From Corynebacterium fournieri (lineage in GTDB: Bacteria > Actinomycetota > Actinomycetes > Mycobacteriales > Mycobacteriaceae), in the NCBI RefSeq assembly GCF_030408775.1, contig NZ_CP047210.1, forward strand, positions 1,860,001 through 1,924,000: a stretch of 64,000 nucleotides of DNA, given 5' to 3'. Position numbers and translations under genes: made by a program. The notes under the pieces were generated by a model. It was not told the DNA's origin and did no database searches. It saw nothing but the letters and a program-made list of their open reading frames with translations. Shown here piece after piece: positions 18,524-27,038 of the stretch (position 1 is the stretch's first letter; every line of letters starts with the position of its first letter).

Positions 18524-19237
18524 ATGCACCGGAAACTCACCACCGTCCTCGCCTGCGCCGCGGCTCTTACCTTGGCCTCCTGCGGCAACTCATCCGACAT
18601 CATCGCTGGCACCAGCCCCGCTATCGCCTCCGCAGTGTGCGACGGCGACGACGGGTGCGAATCCGACATGCGCCAGCTCAGCCACAAGCTCGATGCGTCC
18701 GACGACGCCGACGGCGACGGCATCATCAACCGCGAGGAGCTCGACGCCGCCCTCAAGCGTTTAGACAAGGAAGCCGAGGAAAAGGAGGCCGCCGCCTCGT
18801 CGTCCTCCGCGGCGGCCGCGTCCTCCTCCGCCGCAGCAGCGTCGAAATCCGCGGAAGCCGAGCGCAAAGCGGCCGAACGTGAGGCTGCCGAGCGAAAGGC
18901 AGCGGAACGTGAAGCAGCAGAACGAGAAGCGGCCGAGCGAAAGGCAGCCGAACGCGAGGCAGCGGAGCGCGAGGCAGCGGAGCGCGAAGCAGCCGAACGC
19001 GAGGCCGCGAACCAACAACAGCAAGCACCCGAACCCGCGCCCCAGCAGCAGGCACCGGCGCAGCCCGCTCCGGCGCAATCCGGCCCGCCGGCCATGGAGT
19101 GGGCCACCCTCGGCCCCTACGGGAGCCTGTTCACGTGCGAGCAAGCGCGCGACGTGTGGCCCGTTGATTCACACGCCTGCTACACCGGCGCTGACGGCAA
19201 CGCATACTTCGAAGGCATGCGCCAGGCCGCTCAGTAG
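18524..19237 (+). CDS. Lipoprotein with EF-hand loop and A-E-R repeat coiled coil
   Basis: Family not recognised. The 237-residue product has a lipoprotein signal with lipobox LASC (C20), a 12-residue EF-hand-like calcium loop D61-x-D-x-D-G-x-I-x-x-x-E72, an alanine/serine stretch, then roughly 75 residues of AERxAAEREA-type repeats that should form a charged single helix or coiled coil (about 95-165), a Gln/Pro/Ala linker, and a 47-residue C-terminal segment with two cysteines (FTCEQA...DSHACYTG). A surface-anchored, stalked, calcium-binding protein is a reasonable reading. The codons of the repeat are nearly periodic (15-base units), so copy number may vary. ATG 18524 immediately precedes the signal peptide. 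Confidence 0.75.
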   Translation: MHRKLTTVLACAAALTLASCGNSSDIIAGTSPAIASAVCDGDDGCESDMRQLSHKLDASDDADGDGIINREELDAALKRLDKEAEEKEAAASSSSAAAASSSAAAASKSAEAERKAAEREAAERKAAEREAAEREAAERKAAEREAAEREAAEREAAEREAANQQQQAPEPAPQQQAPAQPAPAQSGPPAMEWATLGPYGSLFTCEQARDVWPVDSHACYTGADGNAYFEGMRQAAQ

Positions 19238-19259
19238 CGCCGCCCCGCAACGCAAAAAC

Positions 19260-19281
19260 TGCCCGGCCGAACAGCCGGGCA
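19260..19281. terminator. Terminator between lipoprotein and tetR genes
   Basis: TGCCCGGC pairs with GCCGGGCA over a 6-base loop; the minus-strand side is followed by GTTTTTGCG, so it probably serves tetR read-through as well as the lipoprotein gene. The rest of 19238-19392 shows nothing else clear. Confidence 0.7.
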
Positions 19282-19392
19282 TCGTCGGGATCAGCCCGTC
19301 CGACTATCGGCGCATTGCGAAGCGGCGCACTCTCACGGAGACCAGCCCGTGGCCATCAGCAACGCAGGGCAGCCCCGAATCAAAAGGCCCCC

Positions 19393-19989
19393 TCACGACA
19401 GGAGTGCCGTGATGCCGTCGGAGAGAATCTCGCGTGGGCTTATGTGGTGCGTCGCGTGGAGCCGCGCATAGGTAGGAGCTTGGTCAGGGTCAATGGCGAC
19501 GCGCTTCTCGTCAGATGCCATGGGTGCGGTCAGCGAGGCACCAATCACCAGGTTGGACAAACGGTAGGCAGTTCCCAGCGGATCCGGGGTACCCGCTTGT
19601 TCGAGCAGGACGCACATCCGCTCGGAAAGGGCCAGGTACGCCGGGCCCCTGGGAGCGCGCATACCGATGACCTGACCGGCCCACCGGTGGGTCGTGAGGT
19701 GCGCGAAGAAGGCGTGCATCAGGTCAGGCAGGTCGGCGCTGCGGATCGACTCGGACATCACGGGATCGTCTGCAAGCGCTGTGTCGAGGGCGAGGTCAAA
19801 CAGATCGTCGACGGATTCGACGCGGGAGTACAGGCTGGCTGGAGCGACACCCACCTGTTGCGCCACAGATCGCAGGGTGAGGGCCCTCAACCCGCCTTCG
19901 TCCAGCAGCTTCACCGATGCCCTCGCAACCTCCCCGATGTCCACTGCGCGGAGGCGTCGTACAGGTTTGCGGTGTTCCCAGTAGCTCAC
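19393..19989 (-). CDS. TetR-family transcriptional regulator
   Basis: A 198-residue repressor with an N-terminal helix-turn-helix (about 14-62; VARASVKLLDEGGL, LRSVAQQVGVAPASLYSRVESVDDL) and a C-terminal ligand domain of the TetR_C type. The target genes are probably the divergent GNAT pair starting 60 bases away: half-sites AACCTAAC and GTTAGGTT bracket the intergenic region. The ligand is unknown. The cassette looks like an acquired resistance or detoxification unit, but there is no direct evidence of transfer besides a looser codon choice than its neighbours. Confidence 0.85.
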   Translation of the reverse strand: MSYWEHRKPVRRLRAVDIGEVARASVKLLDEGGLRALTLRSVAQQVGVAPASLYSRVESVDDLFDLALDTALADDPVMSESIRSADLPDLMHAFFAHLTTHRWAGQVIGMRAPRGPAYLALSERMCVLLEQAGTPDPLGTAYRLSNLVIGASLTAPMASDEKRVAIDPDQAPTYARLHATHHISPREILSDGITALLS

Positions 19990-19995
19990 CCCACC

Positions 19996-20042
19996 AACCT
20001 AACCAAACACGCTTCAGTTAGCTATCCATTCTATGTTAGGTT
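19996..20042. promoter_or_regulatory. Candidate TetR operator half-sites
   Basis: AACCTAAC (19996-20003) and its complement GTTAGGTT (20035-20042) are placed symmetrically between divergent tetR and the first GNAT gene; a further GTTAGCTA lies between them. The wide spacing (39 bp between centres) means two separate sites rather than one palindrome is possible. Confidence 0.4.
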
Positions 20043-20048
20043 TAGCAC

Positions 20049-20594
20049 ATGCTGGATGCCACCACCCTCCCGATCACCTTTGAGAACACTCGCCTACGGC
20101 CCCTCTCTGAGCTGGATGCAGACGCGTATGCAGCCGGCACCAAGGATGAAGCTGTGCGGCGCTTCGGCCACCTACCCGAGTCCGAATACACCCCAGAGTC
20201 CGTGCGACGGATGATCCGTGACGAGGTTGCTAAGGGTCTGTCATCCGGCACGCTGGCAGTCCTCGCACTTGTCGATGCCGAGACGGACCGGTTTGTGGGC
20301 TCCTTGGTGCTCTTCGACGTCAGCTCCGAGGCTGCCGAGGTCGGGTTCTGGATTCATCCGGATGCGCGGGGAGCAGGGCACGCTCGTCGGGGCCTGGAGT
20401 TGGCATCACGCTTCGCATGCAACAGTGGACTGCGAACCTTGACAGCACGCACGCTCCTGGAGAACAAGGCCTCCCAGCGGTGCTTGACCAACGCAGGGTT
20501 CCGTGAGGTCGAGCGAGCTGTCGGGACCACGCCCGCAGGACAGCAGGAGGAGTTGTTCCATTACCGGCGCTATCTCGTACCCACCGCCCAGTGA
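20049..20594 (+). CDS. GNAT family N-acetyltransferase (RimJ/RimL type)
   Basis: A 181-residue acetyl-CoA-dependent acyltransferase. N-terminal TFENTRLRPLSELDADAY is typical of the RimJ/RimL group; the acetyl-CoA loop is the R/Q-x-x-G-x-A/G region in VGFWIHPDARGAGHARRGLELA, and the C-terminal NKASQRCLTNAGFREV is the usual GNAT motif B. The substrate (amino group of a protein, drug or amino acid) cannot be told. First gene of a divergent cassette controlled probably by the TetR gene. Confidence 0.82.
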   Translation: MLDATTLPITFENTRLRPLSELDADAYAAGTKDEAVRRFGHLPESEYTPESVRRMIRDEVAKGLSSGTLAVLALVDAETDRFVGSLVLFDVSSEAAEVGFWIHPDARGAGHARRGLELASRFACNSGLRTLTARTLLENKASQRCLTNAGFREVERAVGTTPAGQQEELFHYRRYLVPTAQ

Positions 20595-20600
20595 CCGTTG

Positions 20601-21128
20601 GTGACGGAGCGACTCCATCTCCGTCCGCATAACGCCGACGATGCCGAATGGCTTCACGAGCTGTACTCGCAACCCGACTTTGCCCGCTACCTGTTGGACG
20701 AGCCATGGACCGCGGAAGTCACCCACGACAAGCTCACCGAACGCCTAGCGAAGACTGACATCGATGGCGAGACTGGTGCGCTTGCGCTGGTCATCGAGCA
20801 TGACGGCGTCCCGATCGGAGACGTCGCCCTCTGGCTCACCGATCACGAGCACCGTCAAGGCGAGATTGGGTGGGTTCTCGACCCGGCGCACGATGGGCAA
20901 GGTTTCGCCAGCGAAGCCGTCCGAGCAGTACTCGCCCTCGGGTTTGACCACTACCGGCTCCACCGCGTCACCGCGCAGATGGATGCCCGAAACAACGCCT
21001 CGGCAGCACTGGCTCGTCGTGTCGGGCTCCGGCTCGAAGCGCATCACGTCCAGGACTGGTTCAGCAAGGGCGAATGGACCGACACCCTCATCTTCGCGCG
21101 ACTTGCCTCCGAGCACATCCGCCAATGA
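20601..21128 (+). CDS. GNAT family N-acetyltransferase (RimJ/RimL type)
   Basis: A 175-residue GNAT protein: TERLHLRPHNADDAEWLHEL at the N-terminus, acetyl-CoA loop IGWVLDPAHDGQGFASEAVRA, and DARNNASAALARRVGLRLEAH. It starts at GTG 20601, six bases after the stop of the first GNAT gene (TTG 20598 is an alternative one codon longer). The pair are related but distinct members, so this is not a recent tandem duplicate. Probably co-transcribed from the tetR-proximal promoter. Confidence 0.82.
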   Translation: MTERLHLRPHNADDAEWLHELYSQPDFARYLLDEPWTAEVTHDKLTERLAKTDIDGETGALALVIEHDGVPIGDVALWLTDHEHRQGEIGWVLDPAHDGQGFASEAVRAVLALGFDHYRLHRVTAQMDARNNASAALARRVGLRLEAHHVQDWFSKGEWTDTLIFARLASEHIRQ

Positions 21129-21180
21129 TCGGGAGTCTGACTTTCATGCTCCCTGTACGGCCCACGTCACCGCAGAAACA

Positions 21181-21210
21181 AAACTGCCCCGCCATCAGGC
21201 GGGGCAGTTT
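21181..21210. terminator. Terminator between the GNAT pair and tRNA-Ala
   Basis: A 13-bp perfect stem AAACTGCCCCGCC / GGCGGGGCAGTTT with 4-base loop. It can end transcription from both the GNAT genes (+) and the tRNA-Ala genes (-). Confidence 0.9.
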
Positions 21211-21228
21211 CGATTTTCTCGTCTTACG

Positions 21229-21301
21229 TGGAGCTAACGGGATTCGAACCCGTGACCCCCACACTGCCAGTGTGGTGCGCTACCAACTGCGCCATAGCCC
21301 C
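21229..21301 (-). tRNA. tRNA-Ala (anticodon GGC)
   Basis: Cloverleaf with acceptor GGGGCTA/TAGCTCC, anticodon loop CTGGCAG, T-loop TTCGAAT; CCA is not encoded. Identical to the next copy. Confidence 0.95.
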
Positions 21302-21321
21302 ATGAATATGTAGTTGTGGAG

Positions 21322-21394
21322 TGGAGCTAACGGGATTCGAACCCGTGACCCCCACACTGCCAGTGTGGTGCGCTACCAACTGCGCCATAGCCCC
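21322..21394 (-). tRNA. tRNA-Ala (anticodon GGC), second identical copy
   Basis: Identical 73-base copy of the neighbouring gene, separated from it by 20 bases; probably a tandem duplication in one transcript. Confidence 0.95.
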
Positions 21395-21459
21395 TTGGAT
21401 AACTCACGTAAATATACAGCCGGGCACGCGGGCCTCCAAATCCCCAGCGGGAAAGAGAA

Positions 21460-21491
21460 ACCGCCCCACCCCGGGGCCGGAGTGAGGCGGT
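21460..21491 (-). terminator. Terminator of the dsbA-like gene
   Basis: Long imperfect hairpin with G-U pairs (ACCGCCTCACTCCGG / CCGGGGTGGGGCGGT on the minus strand) followed by TTTCTCTTTC. Confidence 0.75.
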
Positions 21492-21511
21492 GAAAACGCT
21501 AGCCGAAAGGC

Positions 21512-22246
21512 TTACATGCCGGCCAGGGTCTCCGGCCAGTTGTCACGCTTGCCCTCGATGTCCTCGATGTCCTTGCCGTCGACCAGGACGCGCGGGGTCC
21601 ATGCATCGCCGGTCTCGTCCTCCTGGTACTTCATGTTCTCGGAGCCCATGCGCTTGGCGGTCTCGATGTACTTGCCGTCGCGGATGTCCTGGATGGCAGC
21701 GTCGGAGGCCTCGTAGTCCTTGGCCAGGTCGGCGAAGCCGTCGTTGTCGTACTTGTTGTACGCGGACTGCTGGTTCTGGAACAGGTAGTCGCGGACGGTG
21801 AACGCCTGCGCCAGGTCGCCGTTGGCGATCAGCGCCAGCTCGGCAGCGAGCGCCTTGGTGGAGTGACCCTCCTGGCCTTGATCCAGGGCGGTCATCGGGC
21901 GCAGGTCGACGTTGATCTCGCCAGCCTTGAGCTTCTCCAGCATTGCCTCGTCGGTGGCGATGTGCAGGTCCGCACAGTGGGTGCAGGAGAAGTCTTCAAA
22001 CAGCTCGGCGGTCTTCGCGTCGGCGTTGTCGCCGGTGAGGTGGATGGTGTTCTCCTCCCCGTCCCAGGCAACGTTGATGCCCTCGACGTCGATCATCTCT
22101 TCTTGGATTGCGGCGCTGCGGTTTTCGCGGCCGTTGAAGACGATGAGGCCGATCACCACGAGGGCAATAGCCAGGACGGCGAGGACCGCCCAGATGAAGG
22201 CGGTGTTGCCCTTCTTGTTCGGGTTTTCCACTTTGCGTGTGGTCAC
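21512..22246 (-). CDS. DsbA-like membrane-anchored thiol oxidoreductase
   Basis: A 244-residue protein with one N-terminal membrane anchor (about 15-37) and an extracellular thioredoxin-fold domain of the DsbA type; the redox motif is C88-T-H-C91. The cis-proline loop is likely TPRVLVDG near the C-terminus. It would catalyse disulfide formation or exchange in secreted proteins. It lies 58 bases downstream of a MauE-like membrane protein with a CxC motif, so the pair probably forms an electron-transfer module: the membrane partner reoxidises or reduces this protein. Confidence 0.85.
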   Translation of the reverse strand: MTTRKVENPNKKGNTAFIWAVLAVLAIALVVIGLIVFNGRENRSAAIQEEMIDVEGINVAWDGEENTIHLTGDNADAKTAELFEDFSCTHCADLHIATDEAMLEKLKAGEINVDLRPMTALDQGQEGHSTKALAAELALIANGDLAQAFTVRDYLFQNQQSAYNKYDNDGFADLAKDYEASDAAIQDIRDGKYIETAKRMGSENMKYQEDETGDAWTPRVLVDGKDIEDIEGKRDNWPETLAGM

Positions 22247-22304
22247 AGTTCTCTCCTGTTGTGCGTGCCGGATGGCATGACGGGTACTGTCTACCCGCTC
22301 AAGT

Positions 22305-22787
22305 TTAGGGGTAGATAGCGAACTTCTTAAACGGGCGCCACATCATAAACCCGGTGATGGCGATGTAGCCCAGGTCTCGCGCCACGGTGACAAGCAGGTT
22401 GCTCTCGCCTTCGCCTGCCTGGGAAGGGTCGAAGCAGCCGCAGTCGATGACCAGCCCGCGCTGCCAGGCGGACAGCATGCCGATGATGAACAGCGTCAGC
22501 ACGATGATTGACACCTTGCCGGACCAGCGCAGCTTGATGCCTAGAAGCAGCAGCAGGCCGCCGGCCACTTCGAGCGGGCCGATGATGTGCGCCAGCAGGT
22601 AGGACCAGTCGGGGGTGAAAATCTCGTAGGCCTCGATGGTCTTGGTCACGTCGAGGGGGACGCCGAGTTTCGCGATGCCGGCGTCCAGCCACACGTACGC
22701 CATGAAGAAGCGCGCGAGTGCGGACAGGACGTCCAGCACCAGTTCTTTCGTGTTGCGCTCGGGCGCGGGGGTTGTCGTTGTGCTCAC
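22305..22787 (-). CDS. MauE/DoxX-like redox-associated membrane protein
   Basis: A 160-residue membrane protein with four predicted transmembrane helices and the conserved DCGCF motif (C116 and C118), typical of the MauE family, which supports disulfide chemistry outside the cytoplasm. DoxX-like families share the fold. The start MSTTTTPAPERNTKEL gives the expected cytoplasmic N-terminus. It precedes the DsbA-like gene in the same direction and follows pgm by 18 bases, so the three genes may share a transcript. Confidence 0.82.
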   Translation of the reverse strand: MSTTTTPAPERNTKELVLDVLSALARFFMAYVWLDAGIAKLGVPLDVTKTIEAYEIFTPDWSYLLAHIIGPLEVAGGLLLLLGIKLRWSGKVSIIVLTLFIIGMLSAWQRGLVIDCGCFDPSQAGEGESNLLVTVARDLGYIAITGFMMWRPFKKFAIYP

Positions 22788-22805
22788 AGGTCGTACGTTA
22801 CTCCA

Positions 22806-24431
22806 CTAGCTGCCCAAAACTTCAGAAACGAGCGCCTGCGCTTCCTCTTGCACCTGCTTCAAGTGCGCGTCGCCCTTGAAGGATTCGGCGTAGATCTTGT
22901 ACTTGTCCTCGGTGCCGGAGGGCCGCGCGGCGAACCACGCGTTGTCGGTGGTCACCTTCAACCCGCCGATGGCGGCACCGTTGCCGGGAGCTTCAGTCAG
23001 CTTTGCGACGATAGCTTCGCCCGCCAACGCATCCGCCCCAACCTGGTCCGCAGACAGCGCCTTCAGCTTGGCCTTTTCCTCGCGGCCGGCCGGGGCGTCG
23101 ATACGCGCGTAGGCGGGGGCACCGTACTCGGTCTCAAGCTCCGCGTAACGCGCGGACGGCGTCTTGCCCGTCACGGCGGTGATTTCCGCTGCGAGCAGGT
23201 CCATGATCAGCCCGTCTTTGTCGGTGGACCAGACGGTGCCGTCCTTGCGCAAAAACGACGCGCCGGCGGACTCTTCGCCACCGAAGCCGATCGTGCCGTC
23301 GATAAGCCCCGGCACGAACCACTTGAAGCCGACAGGCACTTCCACCAGCTCGCGGCCGAGCGACGCGACGACGCGGTCGATCATGGAAGACGACACCAGG
23401 GTCTTGCCCACCGCGGTGCCATCCGCCCAGCCGTCGCGGTGGCTAAACAGATACTCGATGGCCACGGCCAGGTAGTGGTTCGGGTTCATCAGGCCCGCGT
23501 CGGGGGTGACGATGCCGTGGCGGTCCGCGTCCGCGTCGTTGCCGGTGGCCAGGTCGAACTTGTCTCGGTTGCGCACCAGCGAGGCCATGGAGTTCGGGCT
23601 GGAGCAGTCCATGCGGATCTTGCCGTCGGTGTCCAGCGTCATAAACCGCCAGGTTGCGTCCACGTGCGGGTTGACCACCTCGAGGTTCAGCCCGTAGCGC
23701 TCGCCGATCGCGCCCCAGTAGTCCACGGACGCCCCACCCATCGGGTCAGCGCCGATGTGCAGGCCAGATGCCTTGATCGCGTCCATGTCCACCACGTTGC
23801 CCAGGTCGGAAACGTAGTGGTCGAGGTAGTCGAACTTCCCGGCGCGCTCGTCCAGCACGCCGCTGACGGAGGTGCGCTTCAAACCGTCGAGGCCTGCTGC
23901 GATGTACTCGTTGGCGCGCTTGGCAATCCAGTCGGTGGCTTCTGCTGGCGCCGGGCCGCCGGTGGGCGGGTTGTATTTGAAACCGCCGTCGCGCGGCGGG
24001 TTGTGCGACGGGGTCACCACAATGCCGTCGGCCTTGCCGCCGGTGTGGGTCAGGATGGCGTGGGAGACGGCCGGGGTGGGCGTGTAGCGCCCTTTAGCGT
24101 CGACAAGCACCGGCACCCCATTGGCGATGAGCACCTCGAGCGCGGAGACCATCGCCGGCTCGGACAGGGCGTGGGTGTCGCGGCCGATGTAGACCGGCCC
24201 GTCGATGCCCTCGCCGCGGCGGTAGTCCACGATCGCCTGCGTGGTGGCCAGGATGTGCGCCTCGTTGAACGCGTTGTCCAGGGATGAACCGCGGTGGCCG
24301 GAGGTGCCGAAGGCGACCTGCTGGTCCGGGTTTTCCGGGTCGATGTCACGGGTGTAGTAGGCGGTGACCACCTCGGCGATGTCGATGAGGTCTTCGTCGC
24401 GGGCGGGCTGTCCGGCGCGTTGGTGTGCCAT
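22806..24431 (-). CDS. pgm: Phosphoglucomutase (alpha-D-glucose phosphate-specific)
   Basis: Interconverts glucose 1-phosphate and glucose 6-phosphate, feeding glycogen, trehalose and cell-wall sugar nucleotides. The 541-residue product has AFGTSGHRG at the N-terminus, the phosphoserine loop [17 protein letters not shown], the metal loop DADADRHG and the sugar-specificity loop FGGEESAG, and ends with the phosphate-binding [12 protein letters not shown]. Length fits the family. ATG 24429-24431 follows AAGGAG. Divergent from the symporter gene. Confidence 0.96.
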   Translation of the reverse strand: MAHQRAGQPARDEDLIDIAEVVTAYYTRDIDPENPDQQVAFGTSGHRGSSLDNAFNEAHILATTQAIVDYRRGEGIDGPVYIGRDTHALSEPAMVSALEVLIANGVPVLVDAKGRYTPTPAVSHAILTHTGGKADGIVVTPSHNPPRDGGFKYNPPTGGPAPAEATDWIAKRANEYIAAGLDGLKRTSVSGVLDERAGKFDYLDHYVSDLGNVVDMDAIKASGLHIGADPMGGASVDYWGAIGERYGLNLEVVNPHVDATWRFMTLDTDGKIRMDCSSPNSMASLVRNRDKFDLATGNDADADRHGIVTPDAGLMNPNHYLAVAIEYLFSHRDGWADGTAVGKTLVSSSMIDRVVASLGRELVEVPVGFKWFVPGLIDGTIGFGGEESAGASFLRKDGTVWSTDKDGLIMDLLAAEITAVTGKTPSARYAELETEYGAPAYARIDAPAGREEKAKLKALSADQVGADALAGEAIVAKLTEAPGNGAAIGGLKVTTDNAWFAARPSGTEDKYKIYAESFKGDAHLKQVQEEAQALVSEVLGS

Positions 24432-24540
24432 GGGAATGCTCCTTGTGTCTCAGGCAGAGTCCTTCCCACCATCATCGCCCGTGAATGTATTTCCTGCCAC
24501 CTATATATTATTCACCGCACTGTATGTTTTACTACTGCTC

Positions 24541-25959
24541 ATGGCTGACAACTTGAACGACATCCTCAGTGCTATTTCCACCTTCGTCTGGGGACCGTTC
24601 TTGCTCATCCCCCTCCTGCTGGGCACCGGCCTGTTTTTGACCATCCGCCTGCGCGGCATCCAGTTCCGCACCCTCGGCCGCGCCACCCGCCACGCGTTCG
24701 TGGACAAGGCCGAAGAAGGCGCCGGCGACATCTCCAACTACCAGGCCCTGACCACCGCCCTGGCCGCCACGGTGGGCACCGGCAACATTGTCGGCGTGGC
24801 CACCGCGATCTCCATCGGCGGGCCCGGCGCGCTGTTTTGGATCTGGCTCACCGGCATCGTCGGCATGGCCTCGAAGTACTCCGAGGCCTACCTGGGCGTG
24901 CGCTTCCGCACCACCGACAAGAAGGGCAAGCAGCAGGGCGGGCCGCACGAGTACTTAAGAACCGGTGTCGGCGGCCGCTTCGGCAAATTCCTCGCCGCGG
25001 CGTTTACCCTGTTCACCATCTTCGCCTCCTTCGGCATCGGCAATCTCGCCCAGGGCAACTCCATCGCTGCGGGCATGCACGACGCCTTCGGCATCAGCGC
25101 CAACGTCGCCGGCGTGGTCATCTTCTTCGCCGTCGGCGCGGCCGTGCTCGGCGGCATCGAGGGCATCGGCAAAATCACCGCGGCGTTCGTGCCGCTGATG
25201 ATCGTCATCTACGTCGGCGGCGGCATCACCGCGCTGGCGCTCATGGCGGACCGGGTACCGGCGGCCATCACCACCATCTTCGCCGACGCGTTCACCGGCA
25301 CCGCGGCCACCGGCGGTTTCGTCGGTTCCGGCATCATGCTGGCCATCCAGTTCGGTGTGGCCCGCGGCATCTTCTCCAACGAGTCCGGCATGGGCTCCGC
25401 CGCGATCGCCGCCGCGGCCGCGAAGACGCAGCACCCGGCGCGCCAGGCGCTGGTGTCCATGACGCAGACGTTCATCGACACCATCCTCGTTGCCACCATC
25501 ACCGGCCTGGTCATCGTCACCGCCGGCACCTGGGACATGGGCCGCGACCAGGCCGCGATCATGACCGCGACCGCCTTCGAGACGGCCCTGCCCGGCGAGT
25601 GGGGCAGCCTGATCGTCTCCGTCGCGCTGATCTTCTTCGCGTTTTCCACCATCTTGGGCTGGTCCTACTACGGCGAGCGCGCCATCGTGGCGCTGTTCGG
25701 CGACTGGGCGTCCATCCCCTACCGCATGTTCTTCACCGCCTTGTCCTTCGTCGGCGCGGTGGCGTCGCTGGAGCTGGCGTGGACGTTCTCCGACCTGTCC
25801 AACGGGTTGATGGCCATCCCGAATCTGATCGGCCTGCTGCTTTTGTCCGGCATCGTGGTGCGCGAGACCCGCGAGTACCTCGCCTGGGACCCGCACTTGA
25901 AAAAGTCGCCGGAAGAGGTCGCCGACTTCGTCGAACAGCAGAAGCTGGACTGGCACTAA
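24541..25959 (+). CDS. Alanine/sodium symporter (AGCS family)
   Basis: A 472-residue membrane protein of the alanine/glycine:cation symporter family with about 10-12 membrane segments. ALAATVGTGNIVGVATAISIGGPGALFWIW is the AGCS signature and the substrate/Na+ site; FGVARGIFSNESGMGSAAIAAAAA and the FAFSTILGWSYYGERA segment are also typical. ATG 24541 has no clear Shine-Dalgarno; TATATT and TATGTT hexamers lie 32-37 and 13-18 bases upstream, so the mRNA leader must be short. Four crcB genes follow in the same direction, the first only 7 bases after the stop. Confidence 0.92.
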   Translation: MADNLNDILSAISTFVWGPFLLIPLLLGTGLFLTIRLRGIQFRTLGRATRHAFVDKAEEGAGDISNYQALTTALAATVGTGNIVGVATAISIGGPGALFWIWLTGIVGMASKYSEAYLGVRFRTTDKKGKQQGGPHEYLRTGVGGRFGKFLAAAFTLFTIFASFGIGNLAQGNSIAAGMHDAFGISANVAGVVIFFAVGAAVLGGIEGIGKITAAFVPLMIVIYVGGGITALALMADRVPAAITTIFADAFTGTAATGGFVGSGIMLAIQFGVARGIFSNESGMGSAAIAAAAAKTQHPARQALVSMTQTFIDTILVATITGLVIVTAGTWDMGRDQAAIMTATAFETALPGEWGSLIVSVALIFFAFSTILGWSYYGERAIVALFGDWASIPYRMFFTALSFVGAVASLELAWTFSDLSNGLMAIPNLIGLLLLSGIVVRETREYLAWDPHLKKSPEEVADFVEQQKLDWH

Positions 25960-25966
25960 GCTCGCG

Positions 25967-26308
25967 ATGGTGGACACTTTCCGGACTGCGCTGCTCGTCG
26001 GCCTCGGGGCGGGCCTTGGGGCCGTACTCAGGCAGTGCGTGCTGCTCGCGGCCGTGCCCGGCACCACCACGGCGCTCGCGCTGACCTTCGCCGTAAACAT
26101 CCTCGGCTGCTTCGCCATGGGCCTGTACAAGCCGGGCCCGCTGTGGGGCACCGGGTTCCTGGGCGGTTTTACCACCTACTCCGCAATCTCGGTGACGGCG
26201 ATGCGCTCCAGCGCGCTGGTCGCGCTCGCCGTCGTCGTGCTCAGCTTTGCGACGTCTATAGCTTCCTACCTTCTCGGCCACACCCTCCGGGAGCGGCGCT
26301 ATGGCTAG
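25967..26308 (+). CDS. crcB: CrcB/Fluc fluoride channel subunit, first of four
   Basis: A 113-residue four-helix membrane protein of the CrcB/Fluc family, which exports fluoride as an antiparallel dimer. The conserved Arg (R22, GLGAVLR), pore Asn (N44, FAVNILGCFAMG) and the GFLGGFTTYS motif are present. At the two phenylalanine-box positions it has Tyr71 and Ile74 instead of Phe/Phe. It overlaps the next crcB by 8 bases, as expected for a heterodimeric pair. No fluoride riboswitch fits in the 7-base gap upstream. Confidence 0.9.
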   Translation: MVDTFRTALLVGLGAGLGAVLRQCVLLAAVPGTTTALALTFAVNILGCFAMGLYKPGPLWGTGFLGGFTTYSAISVTAMRSSALVALAVVVLSFATSIASYLLGHTLRERRYG

Positions 26309-26669
26309 CTGGTACGGATTAGCCCTCACCCTGGCGGTAGTCTTCGCCGGCGCCGCGTTGGGCGGCATGGCTCGTTTCGGGCTGACCCGGCTGATCGACC
26401 ATCCTCGCGCCGCCACGGCCGCCGCCAACGTGGTCGCCTGCGCCATCGCCGGCTTCGCAGTCACCGCCCCCGCAGCCTGGCAGCTCGCGCTCGGGGCGGG
26501 TTTCGCCGGAGCATTGTCCACCTGGTCCACCTTCGCCCGAGAACTCGGCGACCTGCTTACCGCCGGCCGAAAGCGTCAAGCCCAGCGCTACGCGGTGCGC
26601 GTCGCGGTCCTGGGTGTCTTAAGCGCCTGGTTCGGCATGCACTGGGGCCTTCGAGCCTTCGGCGGCTAG
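26301..26669 (+). CDS. crcB: CrcB/Fluc fluoride channel subunit, second of four
   Basis: A 122-residue CrcB homologue with Arg25, Asn43 (AAANVVACAIAG) and the motif GFAGALSTWS. The aromatic-box positions are Trp75 and Phe78, the most aromatic of the four genes. Probably the partner of the preceding gene: the start overlaps it by 8 bases (ATGGCTAG). In two-gene systems the subunits are usually oppositely inserted, so a heterodimer is expected. Confidence 0.9.
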   Translation: MASWYGLALTLAVVFAGAALGGMARFGLTRLIDHPRAATAAANVVACAIAGFAVTAPAAWQLALGAGFAGALSTWSTFARELGDLLTAGRKRQAQRYAVRVAVLGVLSAWFGMHWGLRAFGG

Positions 26670-26687
26670 GGGCTACACTGGGTGAAT

Positions 26688-27038
26688 ATGCACTTCGACG
26701 ACCTGGAAACCGGCCTTTTTGTAGGGCTCGGTGCAGGGCTCGGAGCACTCGCCCGCTACATCGTGCTCATTTGGGTCAACCCCTCCACCCCGGAAGCGCT
26801 GGCCCTGACCGTCACGTTCGCGGTGAACCTGATTGCCAGCTACGCCATGGGGCTGTGGCGCCCCGGCGCATTCTGGGGCGTCGGTTTCCTCGGCGGGTTC
26901 AGCACCTTATCCGCCGTCGCGCTTGCCGCCACCACCAACTCCCCGCTGTGGGCGGTGTTCATCATCGTGCTCAGCCTGGTCACCGCCACACTAGCGTGGC
27001 TCGCCGGCGACGCGACCCGGGAGCGCCAGCATGCTTAA
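26688..27038 (+). CDS. crcB: CrcB/Fluc-like subunit, third of four
   Basis: A 116-residue CrcB homologue. It is closer to the first gene than to the second (shared GLGAGLGA, TFAVN, FWGVGFLGGFSTLSA), keeping Arg23 and Asn47, but both phenylalanine-box positions are aliphatic (Leu74, Val77). ATG 26688 was chosen; GTG 26682 two codons upstream is an alternative. It starts 18 bases after the second gene and overlaps the fourth by 8 bases, so it looks like the first half of a duplicated pair. Confidence 0.85.
   Translation: MHFDDLETGLFVGLGAGLGALARYIVLIWVNPSTPEALALTVTFAVNLIASYAMGLWRPGAFWGVGFLGGFSTLSAVALAATTNSPLWAVFIIVLSLVTATLAWLAGDATRERQHA

Noticed and set aside
25959-25967. Fluoride riboswitch upstream of crcB
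   Set aside because: Only 7 bases separate the symporter stop from crcB, and no fluoride aptamer-like fold was seen in the region before the symporter.
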